Of a DNA stretch of 45,988 nucleotides, positions 14,452 through 23,580 are shown piece after piece (the stretch's first letter is position 1; every line of letters starts with the position of its first letter). The notes beneath the pieces are model-generated. The model worked only from the letters and a program-made list of their open reading frames with translations. It did not search any database and was not told where the DNA came from. Made by a program: the position numbers and the translations under genes. Origin of the DNA: CAYOHP01 sp964403795 [NCBI: uncultured bacterium] (lineage in GTDB: Bacteria; Muiribacteriota; UBA6191; CAZXTJ01); contig CAYOHP010000003.1 of NCBI GenBank assembly GCA_964403795.1, positions 1-45,988 on the forward strand, read 5' to 3'.

Positions 14452-15861
14452 ATGACGAAACCTCGGATCCTCCTGGTCGACGACGAGCCCGGCAACCTCG
14501 AGTTGTTCGCCCGGTTCCTGGGGGACGAGCGCTACCGGATCGAGACCTGTGGCGACGGGAGCGAGGCCCTCGCGATCCTCAAGGCGTCGGCGCCCGACCT
14601 GCTGGTCACCGACCTCCGGATGCCCGGGATGGACGGACTCGAACTCTCCCGGGAGGCGCTCCTCCTCCATCCCGGCATCGGGATCATCCTGGTCACCGGC
14701 TTCGCGGACCTGAACAACGCGGTCGAAGCGATCCGGATCGGACTCTCCGATTTCCTCCAGAAACCCGTGGCAAGGGCGCAGCTCCAGGGAGCGGTGGAAC
14801 GGGTCCTCGCCCAGAAGTCGAGCTTCGAGACCCGTGAAGGCTCCACCCAGCAGGCGAGCCCGGAGGATCCCCTGCTCCTCGGGATCTCCCCGGCCATGGA
14901 GAAGCTGCGGGTGGCCATCGCCCGGGTCCAGGGGACGCCCGCCACCGTCCTGGTCCATGGCGAGACCGGGACCGGGAAGGAACTGGTTGCCCGGACCCTC
15001 CACCAGGGGAGTCCGCGCCGCGACGGCCCCTTCGTGGCCGTCAACTGCGCGGCGGTGGCCGCGGAACTGCTCGAGTCGGAACTGTTCGGTCATGAACGGG
15101 GTGCCTTCACCGGGGCCGCGGCGGCCAAGAAGGGCCTGATCGAGGAGGCAGACGGCGGGACCTTCTTCCTCGACGAGGTCGGCGAGCTCCCGGGCGAACT
15201 CCAGGCCAAGCTGCTCCGGGTGCTCCAGGAGCGGGAAGTCTTGCGGATCGGCTCCAACCGGCCCCGACCCGTGGATTTCCGCCTGGTGGCGGCCACCAAT
15301 CGCGATCTGCGAGAGGAGATCCGTGCCGGGCGGTTCCGGGAGGATCTCTACTACCGGTTGAACGTGTTCCCGATCCGCACGCCCCCGCTCCGGGACCGTC
15401 CCGAGGACGTCCCGGTGCTGGCGCAGGGATTCCTCGCCGACCGGTGCAGGCGCTTCGGGCGGCCCGTGGCGACCCTCTCGGAGGAGGCGGCCGAGGACCT
15501 CTCCGCGCGCGCCTGGCCGGGCAACGTCCGGGAACTCCAGAACCTGATCGAGCGCCTCGTGCTCCTGAGGGATGGTACCGAGTTCGGACCCGAGGACCTG
15601 GCGGCGGCCGACGAGCTGGAGGGGATCCCCCGCGCCCCGCCCGCCGAGGCGGGCCCCAGGGAGTCGCCGGGCGAGGGCGGCATCGGGGGGAACATCGACC
15701 TGGGCCGGATCTTCGATGGCCTTCCCTCGCTCCCCACCATGGAGGAGATCGAGAACGCCTACCTCCGCAAGGTCCTGCAGCACACCGAGGGCAACCGCAC
15801 CGCGGCGGCCCGGATCCTGGGGATCCATCCCGCCACCTTGAAGCGGAAGCTCGGCGAATAG
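14452..15861 (+). CDS. NtrC-family sigma-54 response regulator
   Basis: A 469-residue activator with a receiver domain (Asp10, Asp11, phospho-acceptor Asp54, and the FLQKPV Lys), an AAA+ domain with [14 protein letters not shown] at 217-222 and GGTFFLDEV, and a C-terminal Fis-type helix-turn-helix ([18 protein letters not shown]). All residues needed for sigma-54 activation are present. It is an orphan in that no intact kinase is directly adjacent. Possible donors are the degenerate kinase-like protein upstream or the hybrid kinases in the window. The ATG lacks a Shine-Dalgarno and is preceded by a TANNNT hexamer. The frame extends upstream but without coding character. Confidence 0.93.
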   Translation: MTKPRILLVDDEPGNLELFARFLGDERYRIETCGDGSEALAILKASAPDLLVTDLRMPGMDGLELSREALLLHPGIGIILVTGFADLNNAVEAIRIGLSDFLQKPVARAQLQGAVERVLAQKSSFETREGSTQQASPEDPLLLGISPAMEKLRVAIARVQGTPATVLVHGETGTGKELVARTLHQGSPRRDGPFVAVNCAAVAAELLESELFGHERGAFTGAAAAKKGLIEEADGGTFFLDEVGELPGELQAKLLRVLQEREVLRIGSNRPRPVDFRLVAATNRDLREEIRAGRFREDLYYRLNVFPIRTPPLRDRPEDVPVLAQGFLADRCRRFGRPVATLSEEAAEDLSARAWPGNVRELQNLIERLVLLRDGTEFGPEDLAAADELEGIPRAPPAEAGPRESPGEGGIGGNIDLGRIFDGLPSLPTMEEIENAYLRKVLQHTEGNRTAAARILGIHPATLKRKLGE

Positions 15862-15906
15862 CCGAGGACCCCGGGGTTCCCGCTCGCGCAGGACGCGCGC
15901 CCTGCC

Positions 15907-15943
15907 TGCATGCTACGCGCTCCTCTCCCCTCGGGGTGCATGC
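15907..15943. promoter_or_regulatory. Two TGCATGC sites spaced 30 bases apart
   Basis: TGCATGC occurs at 15907-15913 and 15937-15943, about three helical turns apart, 31-67 bases before the sigma-54 -24 element at 15974. The second site is followed by an ATGCGG-AAG-CCGCAT hairpin that could also act as a terminator for the preceding NtrC gene. Confidence 0.4.
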
Positions 15944-15973
15944 GGAAGCCGCATCCCGAGCCTGATTCGGAGT

Positions 15974-15989
15974 TGGCCTGGGCGTTGCT
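15974..15989 (+). promoter_or_regulatory. Candidate sigma-54 promoter
   Basis: TGGCCTG-N4-TTGCT keeps the key GG and TTGC elements and correct spacing. Transcription would begin near 16000, leaving a 35-base leader with a GGGAGACC ribosome site before the ATG at 16035. Confidence 0.6.
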
Positions 15990-16034
15990 TGACCGGAGTC
16001 GGTCCCTTCCCGGGACCGGACGGGAGACCCAGGG

Positions 16035-16877
16035 ATGCTGTCCTTCGCCTCGCACCACTCGCTGACCGCCCCCAGGCCTTCCGACTGGCGTTGCCAGCTC
16101 CTCGCCCCCCACGGTCTCCGGGCCTGTTCGGTCGGGACCTTGCCTCCGGCCGGGGACTTCGTGGTCTCGGCACCCCGCTCCGGAGGGCTCGACCTGATCG
16201 TGGGAGATGTCGCCGGTCACGGGGTCTCGGCCGCGGGGGATGCCGGGCGGTACCTCGCATCGCTGGACCGGATCGGCTGGAACCGACCGGGAACGGGAGT
16301 CCGGGATCCCGGGGAACTCTTCGAGGCCTGGAACCGGGAGGCGATGGCCGGAGGGACCCCGGAGCGCTTCGCCACCGCCATGCTGGTCCGTTTCGACCTC
16401 CGAGGACGCATGACCGTGGTGGACGCAGGCCACGGGGGGCTCTTCCTGCTCCGACCCGGGGCTGCGGCCGAGCGTCTCGCCCTGCCTCTTCCGGACCGGG
16501 GGGAGCGCTGCGGGGTGCCGCTGGGCGTGACGGCCGACGCCCGCTACCGGTCCGTGGACGTGGACCTCTCGCCGGGGACCGTGGTGGTGGTGGCCACGGA
16601 CGGGATCTGGGAGGCCAGGAACGAGGCCGGCCGGCTGCTGGGGAACTCGGGTGTCGAGGGTGTGCTGGACCGGAGCTCCGGGCTCCCGTTCACCTCGATC
16701 CCGGGAGAGGTCGTGAGCGCGGCCCGTGCCTTCGCCGGCGGCGAGCTCCGCGACGACGCGACCTGCGTGGCGGTGGAGATCGAGGCAGTGGGAGCGACCG
16801 CAGCACCCGGGAACGATCCGGACCGGAGTGGAAGGAGGACCGTCCGCCATGGCGCATACGGCATTCCACGATCGTGA
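16035..16877 (+). CDS. PP2C-type (SpoIIE/RsbU-like) serine phosphatase
   Basis: A 280-residue soluble phosphatase. Metal-binding motifs of the PPM fold are present in order: AGDFV at about 39-43, GDVAGHG at 57-63, MTVVDAGHGG in the middle, ATDGIWEARN, and DDATCVAV near the C-terminus. There is no fused sensor domain, unlike RsbU or RsbP. PPM phosphatases of this class dephosphorylate anti-sigma-factor antagonists or Hanks-kinase substrates. It has its own sigma-54 promoter, and its 3' end overlaps the next gene by 29 bases, so both are probably made together. The kinases encoded further right are possible opposing enzymes, by inference only. Confidence 0.88.
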   Translation: MLSFASHHSLTAPRPSDWRCQLLAPHGLRACSVGTLPPAGDFVVSAPRSGGLDLIVGDVAGHGVSAAGDAGRYLASLDRIGWNRPGTGVRDPGELFEAWNREAMAGGTPERFATAMLVRFDLRGRMTVVDAGHGGLFLLRPGAAAERLALPLPDRGERCGVPLGVTADARYRSVDVDLSPGTVVVVATDGIWEARNEAGRLLGNSGVEGVLDRSSGLPFTSIPGEVVSAARAFAGGELRDDATCVAVEIEAVGATAAPGNDPDRSGRRTVRHGAYGIPRS

Positions 16878-18108
16878 GATCGAACTGATCCGGGACCTGG
16901 GCAGCGTCTCCGTGCTGACGGCCGGCCAGGTACTGTTCCGCACCGGGGAAGCCCTGGACTCGCTGTTCGTGGTGACCCGCGGATCGCTCATGCTCTCGGT
17001 GGGGAACCGCATGAACGGGCGGTCGCACCGCGCCCACGCCCCCTCGGGAACCGTCTTCGGGCCCGCCATCGCCGGGCGCCGGCAGGCTGCGCCCTTCACC
17101 GCCAGGGCGGTCGAGGAGGCGGAAGTGATCCGGGTCGATCCCGGGTCGCTGGCCCGCCTGGGAGCCGCCGATGTAGGTCTCTCGTCCCGGTTGGTGGTCG
17201 AGTGCCACGAGACCCAGCGCCGGCTCGCCGAGGAACTCGGGAGCGTGGCGACCCAGGGCCGGATCGTCCCCGTCTGGGGCCCGAAGAGCGGCGTCGGGGC
17301 CACCTCCACCTGCCTGGTGCTGGCCGCGCTCTCCAGGGAGCTCGACATGCGGACCCTGGTGTTGGACCTCCATCCCTTCCTGGGGGATGCCGCGGCCCAG
17401 GTCGACGTCAAGGCCTCGGGCGATCTCGTCTCGCTGCTCCGGGACGATGTCACCGTGGCCGATCTGGAGCGGGTGGCGAAGACCGGTCTCGGCTTCGACC
17501 TGGTGGCCGCTCCGTCCCGGATCGAGGACGGCCAGCAGCTGTCCTTCGCGGCGCTGGAGCCGCTGCTCCGGTTGGCGGCCGAGGCCTACGACCTGGTGCT
17601 GCTCGATCTCCCCGACGGGCTCGACGACCTCGTGGTCAGCTGCCTCGAGGTGGCGGACTCGACGGTGGCGGTCGCGGGAGCCGACTTCATGGGCCTGCTC
17701 GCCCTGCGGCGCTGCCTGGAGACCCTGGGCCGCATGGAGGTCGGGTTGGAGACGATGACGGTGGTGATGAATCGCCACCGGAGCGAGTCGGGCCTGGCCC
17801 CGGACCAGATCCGCCATTCCCTGGGGCGTCCCCTCCTGTTGCTGCCGGAGGACCGGGGCGACCTGATCGGCGCCTCGAACTCCGGCCGGATGGCGGGCTT
17901 CCCGGTCGAACACCGGGACCATCCGATGGTCACGGGCCTGGCCGAGATGGCCCAGGTGCTCTCCGGGCTCAGGCCCCGCGAACACCTGGTCGAGATCATG
18001 GAGACGAGCGTGGGGTTGGGCCGGCTCCAGCTGGTCCAGAAGGTCGCCCCGGAGGTCGTGAAGGCCGCCGGGAGCGGGCTCGGTCTCCTCGGTCTGCTGG
18101 CCTGGTGA
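16849..18108 (+). CDS. Cyclic-nucleotide-binding-like domain fused to a TadZ/CpaE-like P-loop protein
   Basis: A 419-residue fusion. Residues 8-105 follow the Crp-type beta-roll (LTAGQVLFRTGEALDSLFVVTRG), but the phosphate-binding cassette is degenerate (FGPAIAG lacks the usual Glu). Residues 135-380 form a MinD/ParA-type fold. The signature Lys146 is present in PKSGVGATS, but the Walker A Lys is replaced by Ala151. Loss of this Lys is known in TadZ/CpaE proteins, which mark cell positions for pilus or other machines. The ATG follows AAGGAGGA. Together with the phosphatase, it may form a localisation or signalling pair. No pilus secretion genes are nearby apart from a lone pseudopilin at 34.8 kb. 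Confidence 0.8.
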   Translation: MAHTAFHDREIELIRDLGSVSVLTAGQVLFRTGEALDSLFVVTRGSLMLSVGNRMNGRSHRAHAPSGTVFGPAIAGRRQAAPFTARAVEEAEVIRVDPGSLARLGAADVGLSSRLVVECHETQRRLAEELGSVATQGRIVPVWGPKSGVGATSTCLVLAALSRELDMRTLVLDLHPFLGDAAAQVDVKASGDLVSLLRDDVTVADLERVAKTGLGFDLVAAPSRIEDGQQLSFAALEPLLRLAAEAYDLVLLDLPDGLDDLVVSCLEVADSTVAVAGADFMGLLALRRCLETLGRMEVGLETMTVVMNRHRSESGLAPDQIRHSLGRPLLLLPEDRGDLIGASNSGRMAGFPVEHRDHPMVTGLAEMAQVLSGLRPREHLVEIMETSVGLGRLQLVQKVAPEVVKAAGSGLGLLGLLAW

Positions 18109-18115
18109 GCGCGGA

Positions 18116-20359
18116 TCAGTCCTGCGGACCTGCGGGGGAGGCCGGCCTGGCGGTGGAACCGAGGAGCTCCCTGACCTTGGAGACCAGTTCCCTGGGGCGC
18201 ACCGGTTTCTCCAGGAAATCCCCGACCGCGTCGGGGTGGAGGTCACCCTTCCACTGGGCAGGCGCGCAGCCCGAGACATAGAGGACCGGGAGGTCCGGAT
18301 ACCGGGACCGGACCCGGCGGACCAGCGAGATCCCGTCCACTTCCGGCAGCAGGATGTCGACACAGAGCAGATCGGGTGGCCTGGGTGCGGTCTCCAGCCA
18401 GGTCAGGGTCGAGGCCGCGTCGGGCAGGGCGGTCACCCGGTAGCCGTTCCTCTCGAGGACCTTGGCGGTCAGGGCCCGCAGATCCCCTTCGTCGTCCACT
18501 ACCAGGATCGTGCCCGGGGCGGCGGGGGCATCCGGGAGCGGGTCCCGCGCCGCCGGGACCGAGGCCCCGGAGTCACGGTCCAGGGCCGGGAAGTAGACCG
18601 AGAAGCAGGTGCCCTCGCCCTTCCGGCTGGCGACCCGGAGGGCGCCGCCGCTCTGGGAGACGATCGCGAAGACCGTGGACAGACCCAGCCCCGTGCCCAG
18701 ACCCTCGGCCTTGGTCGTGAAGAAGGGCTCGAAGATCCGGTGCTGGACCTCCTCGTCCATCCCGATCCCGTCGTCCTCGACCTCGAGCAGCACGTACTTT
18801 CCCGCCGGCAGCGGACCCAGGACGTCGAGCCCGGGTCGGACCAGTTCGTGGTTCGAGACCCTGACCGAGAGGCGGCCTCCGTCGGGCATGGCATCCTTGG
18901 CGTTCACCACCAGGTTCATCACCACCTGCTCCACCTGGTCGGGAACCGCGCGGATCGCCGCCAGCCCCTCCTGCACCCGGAGCTCGACCTCGACCCCGGT
19001 CCCCGCGAGCCTGGTCAGGAGATCCTCCATGGACCGGAGCACGGTCCCCAGGTCCAGATCCACCGGCGGCGTCGAGCGGCGCCGGCTGATATCGAGGAGT
19101 TGGCGGGTGAGACGGGCTCCCCGTTCCCCCGCCATCCGGATGGTCTCCACGTCCCGATGTCGGGGATCCTCTGCGGGGAGTTCCTCGAGGAGCATGTCGG
19201 CGTGTCCGAGGACCAACGACATCACGTTCCCGAAGTCGTGGGCGACGCCTCCCGCCATCTGCCCGATGAGCTCCATCTTCCGGGCGTGCTGGAGCATCTG
19301 CTCCTTGCGCTCCAGTTCGGCGAGGCTCTCCTCCATGCGGCGTTCGAGATCGCGATGGGAGAGGCCCAGGCGTCGGTGGATCCGGGCCAGGCGATCCAGG
19401 GCTCTGGTCAGCATCAGCGCGAATCCCGCGACCAGGGAGGCGGCCAGGAATCCGGCGACTCCCAGGCCCCGAGCCAGGGAGACGGCATCGGCTTCGGCCT
19501 CGGCGCGGGGGAGCTGGACCAGGACCGCCCAGTCGCGACCGCCTACCCGGCAGGGATAGGCGGAGGCGATCGTCTCGCCCCCGACGATGGGGCAGTGGAA
19601 GCGTCCTCTCCAGGTGCGACCGGCGAGGGCTTCCACCACGGGGACCGCGGAGGCGAGCTCGTCGTGGTCGCGAGCCGCCAGGTCGAGGGTGGGACGGGAG
19701 GCGATGGTCCCGGTCGGGTCGAGGAGGGTGACGATGGGGATCCCGGGCGTGCCGGGGTCAGTCTCGGCAGGTGCCAGGCGAGCCAGGGTCACCTGAGCCA
19801 CCAGGTATCCGAGGACGTCCTCCTGGGTCCCGGCCGGTCCGGGGATCGGAGCTGCGATCGCCACCAGGTTCACGGCCGGCGGCGCGGCGCGGCGGTAGAC
19901 CTCGGAGATGTACGTCGATCTCGACGAGGTCACGCCCCGGTACCAGTCGCGATGGGAGAAGTCCACGCCGAGGGAAGTGGGAGCCTCGGGCCAGTCCGCC
20001 CAGAGCACCCCGGCCGGATCCGTCACGAAGGCTCGTTCCAGGTCGGTCGCCGCCTCGACCAGCTCGGCCAGACGTCGGCGCACCTTCGCCGGGTCGCGGG
20101 CCCGACAGGCCTCCCCGAGGTCGTGGTCCCTGGCCAGGACCCCCACCGTCTCGCTGCGGAGCCTCAGTTCGCCCCCGACCCGGGCGACCACCGAGCGGCT
20201 GGTGGCATCCAGGGTGCGTGCGACCTGGAGGGCGAGGGCATGGCTCCCGGCGAGCACCGCATAGCCGCCGAGGAGGGCTACCGGGAGGAGCGCGATCGAA
20301 GCCACCAGCAGCGGCCATCGCACCCCCCGGAAGTCTCCCTGAATCGCGTCCAAGCCCAC
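18116..20359 (-). CDS. Cache-domain hybrid histidine kinase
   Basis: A 747-residue inner-membrane sensor. Helices at about 16-37 and 303-327 enclose a periplasmic double-Cache-like domain with DWYRGVTSSRSTYISEVYR, a signature of dCache sensors. A coiled-coil leads to HisKA with His374 in GGVAHDFGNVM, a HATPase with NLVVNAKDAM, DDGIGM and GTGLGLSTV, and a C-terminal receiver with phospho-acceptor Asp668. It ends 7 bases from the convergent TadZ-like gene. GTG at 20359 was taken, 15 bases after the upstream stop, though a GTG at 20323 is possible. It is the last gene of a four-gene signalling cluster. Confidence 0.92.
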   Translation of the reverse strand: MGLDAIQGDFRGVRWPLLVASIALLPVALLGGYAVLAGSHALALQVARTLDATSRSVVARVGGELRLRSETVGVLARDHDLGEACRARDPAKVRRRLAELVEAATDLERAFVTDPAGVLWADWPEAPTSLGVDFSHRDWYRGVTSSRSTYISEVYRRAAPPAVNLVAIAAPIPGPAGTQEDVLGYLVAQVTLARLAPAETDPGTPGIPIVTLLDPTGTIASRPTLDLAARDHDELASAVPVVEALAGRTWRGRFHCPIVGGETIASAYPCRVGGRDWAVLVQLPRAEAEADAVSLARGLGVAGFLAASLVAGFALMLTRALDRLARIHRRLGLSHRDLERRMEESLAELERKEQMLQHARKMELIGQMAGGVAHDFGNVMSLVLGHADMLLEELPAEDPRHRDVETIRMAGERGARLTRQLLDISRRRSTPPVDLDLGTVLRSMEDLLTRLAGTGVEVELRVQEGLAAIRAVPDQVEQVVMNLVVNAKDAMPDGGRLSVRVSNHELVRPGLDVLGPLPAGKYVLLEVEDDGIGMDEEVQHRIFEPFFTTKAEGLGTGLGLSTVFAIVSQSGGALRVASRKGEGTCFSVYFPALDRDSGASVPAARDPLPDAPAAPGTILVVDDEGDLRALTAKVLERNGYRVTALPDAASTLTWLETAPRPPDLLCVDILLPEVDGISLVRRVRSRYPDLPVLYVSGCAPAQWKGDLHPDAVGDFLEKPVRPRELVSKVRELLGSTARPASPAGPQD

Positions 20360-20374
20360 CCTCGACCGAGGAGC

Positions 20375-22135
20375 TTACCGCACTCCTCCGGTCCCGAGCT
20401 CGATCACCAAGTCGGCTACCGCCGGCTGGTGGAGGGGGCTGGGCTCGGCCAGCAGGATCTCCAGCCCTGCCGGGTCGAAAGGTGCGAAGGTCCGGGCCAG
20501 CGAGACTGCGAGCGCCAGGTGCTGGCCGCGGCCTTCGGGGTCCGGGCTGGTGCACTCCGGACGACCCAGGCCCGAGAGTCTCTCCAGCACGGCCCGACGC
20601 ACCGCGAAGGGGACACCGGCGAGCTGGGAGAGCACGTCACCGGGGGCGCTGCAGGCGAGGCCCAGGACCTCCTGGGAACGCTTCGAGAGCTGGTTCATGG
20701 CCAGCAGCAGCACCGCGTCCTCGGGCTCCAGGGTCCGGTCCTTGGCGATCGCACCGGAGCGCTCCTCGAGGCGACGCTTCGCCTCGGCGCCGCCCAGGAG
20801 CGAGAGACGCCAGCCGGCCTCGCACCGGAGGCGGTGGTAGGGGCCTTCCGCCACGATCGCCGCCAGCAGGGCTTCCGTACCCGGGACCGGGCGCTCGGGC
20901 CAGCGTGCCAGCAGCAGCTCGCAGACCTCGGCTTCCCGTGCCAGGTCGATGGGGACATGGGGAAGACCAGGGGCCGGATCGGACGTCTTGAGCAGCCGGA
21001 GGACCAGCGCTTCGCACGCGACCCGATCCAGCCTGGGGGACCGGAACGGCTGGCCGGCGACGAGCTTCTTCCAGGCGGTGTCGAGGACCTCCACCTCGTC
21101 GGCCCGCAGCACTTCGACCCGGCTGCGGCTGGCCAGGGTCGGCGTGAACCCCCAGCCGTGCTCGGTGACGGTGTCCGGGAACTTCTGCTCGGGGAGGAAG
21201 TCCCAGTGGAGCGGACCGAAGGAGCGTCCCCAGAAGTACTCCGAGACCCCGCTGCCGCCGCCGAAGCCTCCCGACGAGTACTGCTGGAAGACGCGGCGGA
21301 GGCCGCCCCGTCCTCCCGGGAGCCAGGCGTACTTGGTGCTGCGGGTGAGCCGCACCGGGAGGCTCTCCTCGATGCCCTTCCCCGAGGCCGAGAGCGCGTG
21401 CCGTCCGGGCTTCGTCTCCAGCACCCGGTGGCCGGCCGAGGGAACCTCGGTCGTCTCGCCGTCCAGCGTGACCCGGAGCGGCCCCGGACCTTCCCAGCGG
21501 ACCAGGATCGAGACCGGGCCGTCGCCCTCGAAGGGCTCCGCGGCTTCGTCACGAGGTGCCGGGGGTGGGGACTTTCCGGCGGCCCGCAGGGCCATGGCTT
21601 CGAACTCCGCCTGCTCGGTCCGGAACGGGATCCGGGAGCGCTCCTCCAGGCCGGCGAGGGCCACGAAACCGAGGTCGGATTCGTCGATGCCGCGGACCAG
21701 GGCGAGGACCCGCTCCCCGAGGACCCGCGTCGATTCGTCGCTGGTGAGACGCCGGGCCGTGGTCTCGACCTTCCTCCGGGTCTCCACCAGGCGCTCGGGG
21801 TCCATCGCTTCGACGGCCAACCGGAGCTCGCCGACGCAGGCCGCGGCGGTCTCGGCGGCGGACTTCGCCCGCAGGCGCGCCAGCGCCTCCCGGCTCCGGG
21901 GTCGGATCCACCAGCGCTCGCGCAGCGCGGGCAGGGCGCCCTCGAGGGAGGTGGCCAGGGCCAGCTTGAGTTCGGGTTCGCCGAAGTCCTCGAGTCGGGC
22001 CAGGAAGGCTTCCAGTCGGTCCCGGGGTCGGGGCGAGCGGGAATCGGCGGGCCAGGGCAGGTCCCCGACCGTGACGAGATGGCCTCCCAGGTCGGCGAGC
22101 AGCAGCCCCAGGATCACGAGGAGTCCCAGGTTCAC
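20375..22135 (-). CDS. Large membrane-anchored protein of unknown function
   Basis: A 586-residue protein. Residues 2-20 are hydrophobic and probably anchor it in the inner membrane, with the rest in the periplasm. Residues 25-190 are helical and rich in Arg/Glu/Leu. Residues 205-275 look like a small beta-sandwich with PEGA-like features (PLRVTLDGETTEVPSAG). A Gly/Tyr/Ser-rich loop follows at about 283-300. The C-terminal 280 residues are Ala/Leu-rich helices, possibly HEAT-like. I see no catalytic motif. It lies between an NtrC regulator and a hybrid kinase with gaps of 17 and 15 bases, so it is likely an accessory of that signalling cluster. Confidence 0.7.
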   Translation of the reverse strand: MNLGLLVILGLLLADLGGHLVTVGDLPWPADSRSPRPRDRLEAFLARLEDFGEPELKLALATSLEGALPALRERWWIRPRSREALARLRAKSAAETAAACVGELRLAVEAMDPERLVETRRKVETTARRLTSDESTRVLGERVLALVRGIDESDLGFVALAGLEERSRIPFRTEQAEFEAMALRAAGKSPPPAPRDEAAEPFEGDGPVSILVRWEGPGPLRVTLDGETTEVPSAGHRVLETKPGRHALSASGKGIEESLPVRLTRSTKYAWLPGGRGGLRRVFQQYSSGGFGGGSGVSEYFWGRSFGPLHWDFLPEQKFPDTVTEHGWGFTPTLASRSRVEVLRADEVEVLDTAWKKLVAGQPFRSPRLDRVACEALVLRLLKTSDPAPGLPHVPIDLAREAEVCELLLARWPERPVPGTEALLAAIVAEGPYHRLRCEAGWRLSLLGGAEAKRRLEERSGAIAKDRTLEPEDAVLLLAMNQLSKRSQEVLGLACSAPGDVLSQLAGVPFAVRRAVLERLSGLGRPECTSPDPEGRGQHLALAVSLARTFAPFDPAGLEILLAEPSPLHQPAVADLVIELGTGGVR

Positions 22136-22152
22136 GGCGCCGACAGCCGTCC

Positions 22153-23559
22153 TCAGGACGACTCCCTGGTGTCCTTGCGACCGCGGCGGAGCCGGGCACG
22201 CAGGGTGTCGGGCTTCTCCCCCAGCAGCCGGGCCGCCTCCGCGGCTTGTCCGTCGGCCCGGCGCAGCGCAGCCTCCACCAGGGCCGCCTCATGACGCTCC
22301 AGCCAGTCGCGCAGCGCGAACCCCGGCTCGTCGAGGAGCCGGTCGGGGTCGAAGGTCGAGGCTCCGGCCGGCTTCCCGGTCGGGGCCGGACCCATCCCGG
22401 CGTGCAGGGCCACGGCGGTGATCCGGTCGCCGGTGGCGTGGAGCGCGGCGGCTTCCAGGGCATGCCGGAGCTCCCGCAGGTTCCCCTTGAACGGCCGGCT
22501 CCGCAGGTAGGCCCAGGCGTCCTCGGTCAGGCCCCGGCGGGCCGGTCGGATCCCGGCCAGGAAGCTCGTCACCAGCGCTTCCAGGTCTTCGCCCCGGGCC
22601 CGGAGCGGCGGCATCACCACGGTGAGCACCCGCAGGCGGTAGAAGAGGTCCTCCCGGAAGCGGCCTTCCCCGACCTCTGCGCCGAGGTCGCGGTGGGTGG
22701 CGGCCACCAGGCGCACGTCCACCGGCACGGCCTGGTCGGTCCCCAGGGGCTCGACGCTCCGTTCCTCCAGGACCCGGAGCAGCTTGGCCTGGGTCGAAGG
22801 CGGGATCTCGCCCAGCTCGTCGAGGAACAGGGTGCCGCCGTCGGCGGCCCGGAAGCGTCCTCGCCGGGCCTCCCGGGCGCCGGTGAAGGCCCCGGCTGCG
22901 TGGCCGAAGAGCTCGGCCTCGACCAATTCGTCAGGGAAGGCCCCGGCCGCCACCGCCACGAGGGGACCCTCCTTGCGGCCCGAGCGCCGGTGCAGCCAGC
23001 GGGCCGCGTGGGACTTCCCGGTCCCGGTCTCGCCCAGCAGGAGGACGGTGGCGTCCGATTCCGCGGCCCGGGCGAGCAGGCGCCTCACCTCGGCCATGGG
23101 TGCCGAGTCGCCGACCAGGTCGTCGGGTGCGGGCTCCCCGCCTTCCCCCTCGCGCAGCTGGCGACGGGCATCGTCGAGGGCGGTGCGCAGACGGGCTTCG
23201 ATCTCCTTCCAGGGCGAGGACTTCGAGAGGAAGTCCTGGATCCGCCGGCGCGCCACCAGGGCGATGGCCCGGCCCAGGTCCTGGCCGGAGAGGACCACCA
23301 GGCGGGGCGGGGCGGGCAGGCCCTCGAACCAGGCCAGCAGCCGCTCGCCTTCGTCGTCGTCGGGAGGTTCGCCGGGTGCCGGCGGCAGGGAGAGGTCGCA
23401 GAGCACGAGGTCGGGGACCAGACCGGTCGCGCTCCTGCGGGCGTCGGCGCCGGTCGCCACCCGGGTGAAGCGGGCCAGACCGGCGAGCGGAGTCCCTACC
23501 GCCTCGAGGAAGCGGGCATGGAAGCGGTCGTCGTCCTCGATGACCAGCACCTGGAGCAT
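22153..23559 (-). CDS. NtrC-family sigma-54 response regulator with variant receiver
   Basis: A 468-residue activator. The receiver has an acidic cluster (Asp9-Asp11) and phospho-acceptor Asp55. It is followed by an unusual insertion rich in Pro/Asp/Glu (LPPAPGEPPDDDEGERLL) where most receivers have a short loop, and the conserved Lys lies in FLSKSSP instead of the usual K-P. The AAA+ domain has GETGTGKS, GAFTGA and [26 protein letters not shown]. The C-terminus has a Fis-like helix pair (QAAEAARLLGEKPDTLRARL). The ATG has no Shine-Dalgarno but a TACCTT hexamer 9 bases upstream. The first gene of the cluster, an unusual ATPase-domain kinase, is its likely partner. Confidence 0.9.
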   Translation of the reverse strand: MLQVLVIEDDDRFHARFLEAVGTPLAGLARFTRVATGADARRSATGLVPDLVLCDLSLPPAPGEPPDDDEGERLLAWFEGLPAPPRLVVLSGQDLGRAIALVARRRIQDFLSKSSPWKEIEARLRTALDDARRQLREGEGGEPAPDDLVGDSAPMAEVRRLLARAAESDATVLLLGETGTGKSHAARWLHRRSGRKEGPLVAVAAGAFPDELVEAELFGHAAGAFTGAREARRGRFRAADGGTLFLDELGEIPPSTQAKLLRVLEERSVEPLGTDQAVPVDVRLVAATHRDLGAEVGEGRFREDLFYRLRVLTVVMPPLRARGEDLEALVTSFLAGIRPARRGLTEDAWAYLRSRPFKGNLRELRHALEAAALHATGDRITAVALHAGMGPAPTGKPAGASTFDPDRLLDEPGFALRDWLERHEAALVEAALRRADGQAAEAARLLGEKPDTLRARLRRGRKDTRESS

Positions 23560-23580
23560 GGCGAGACCAAGGTAGCAGGC

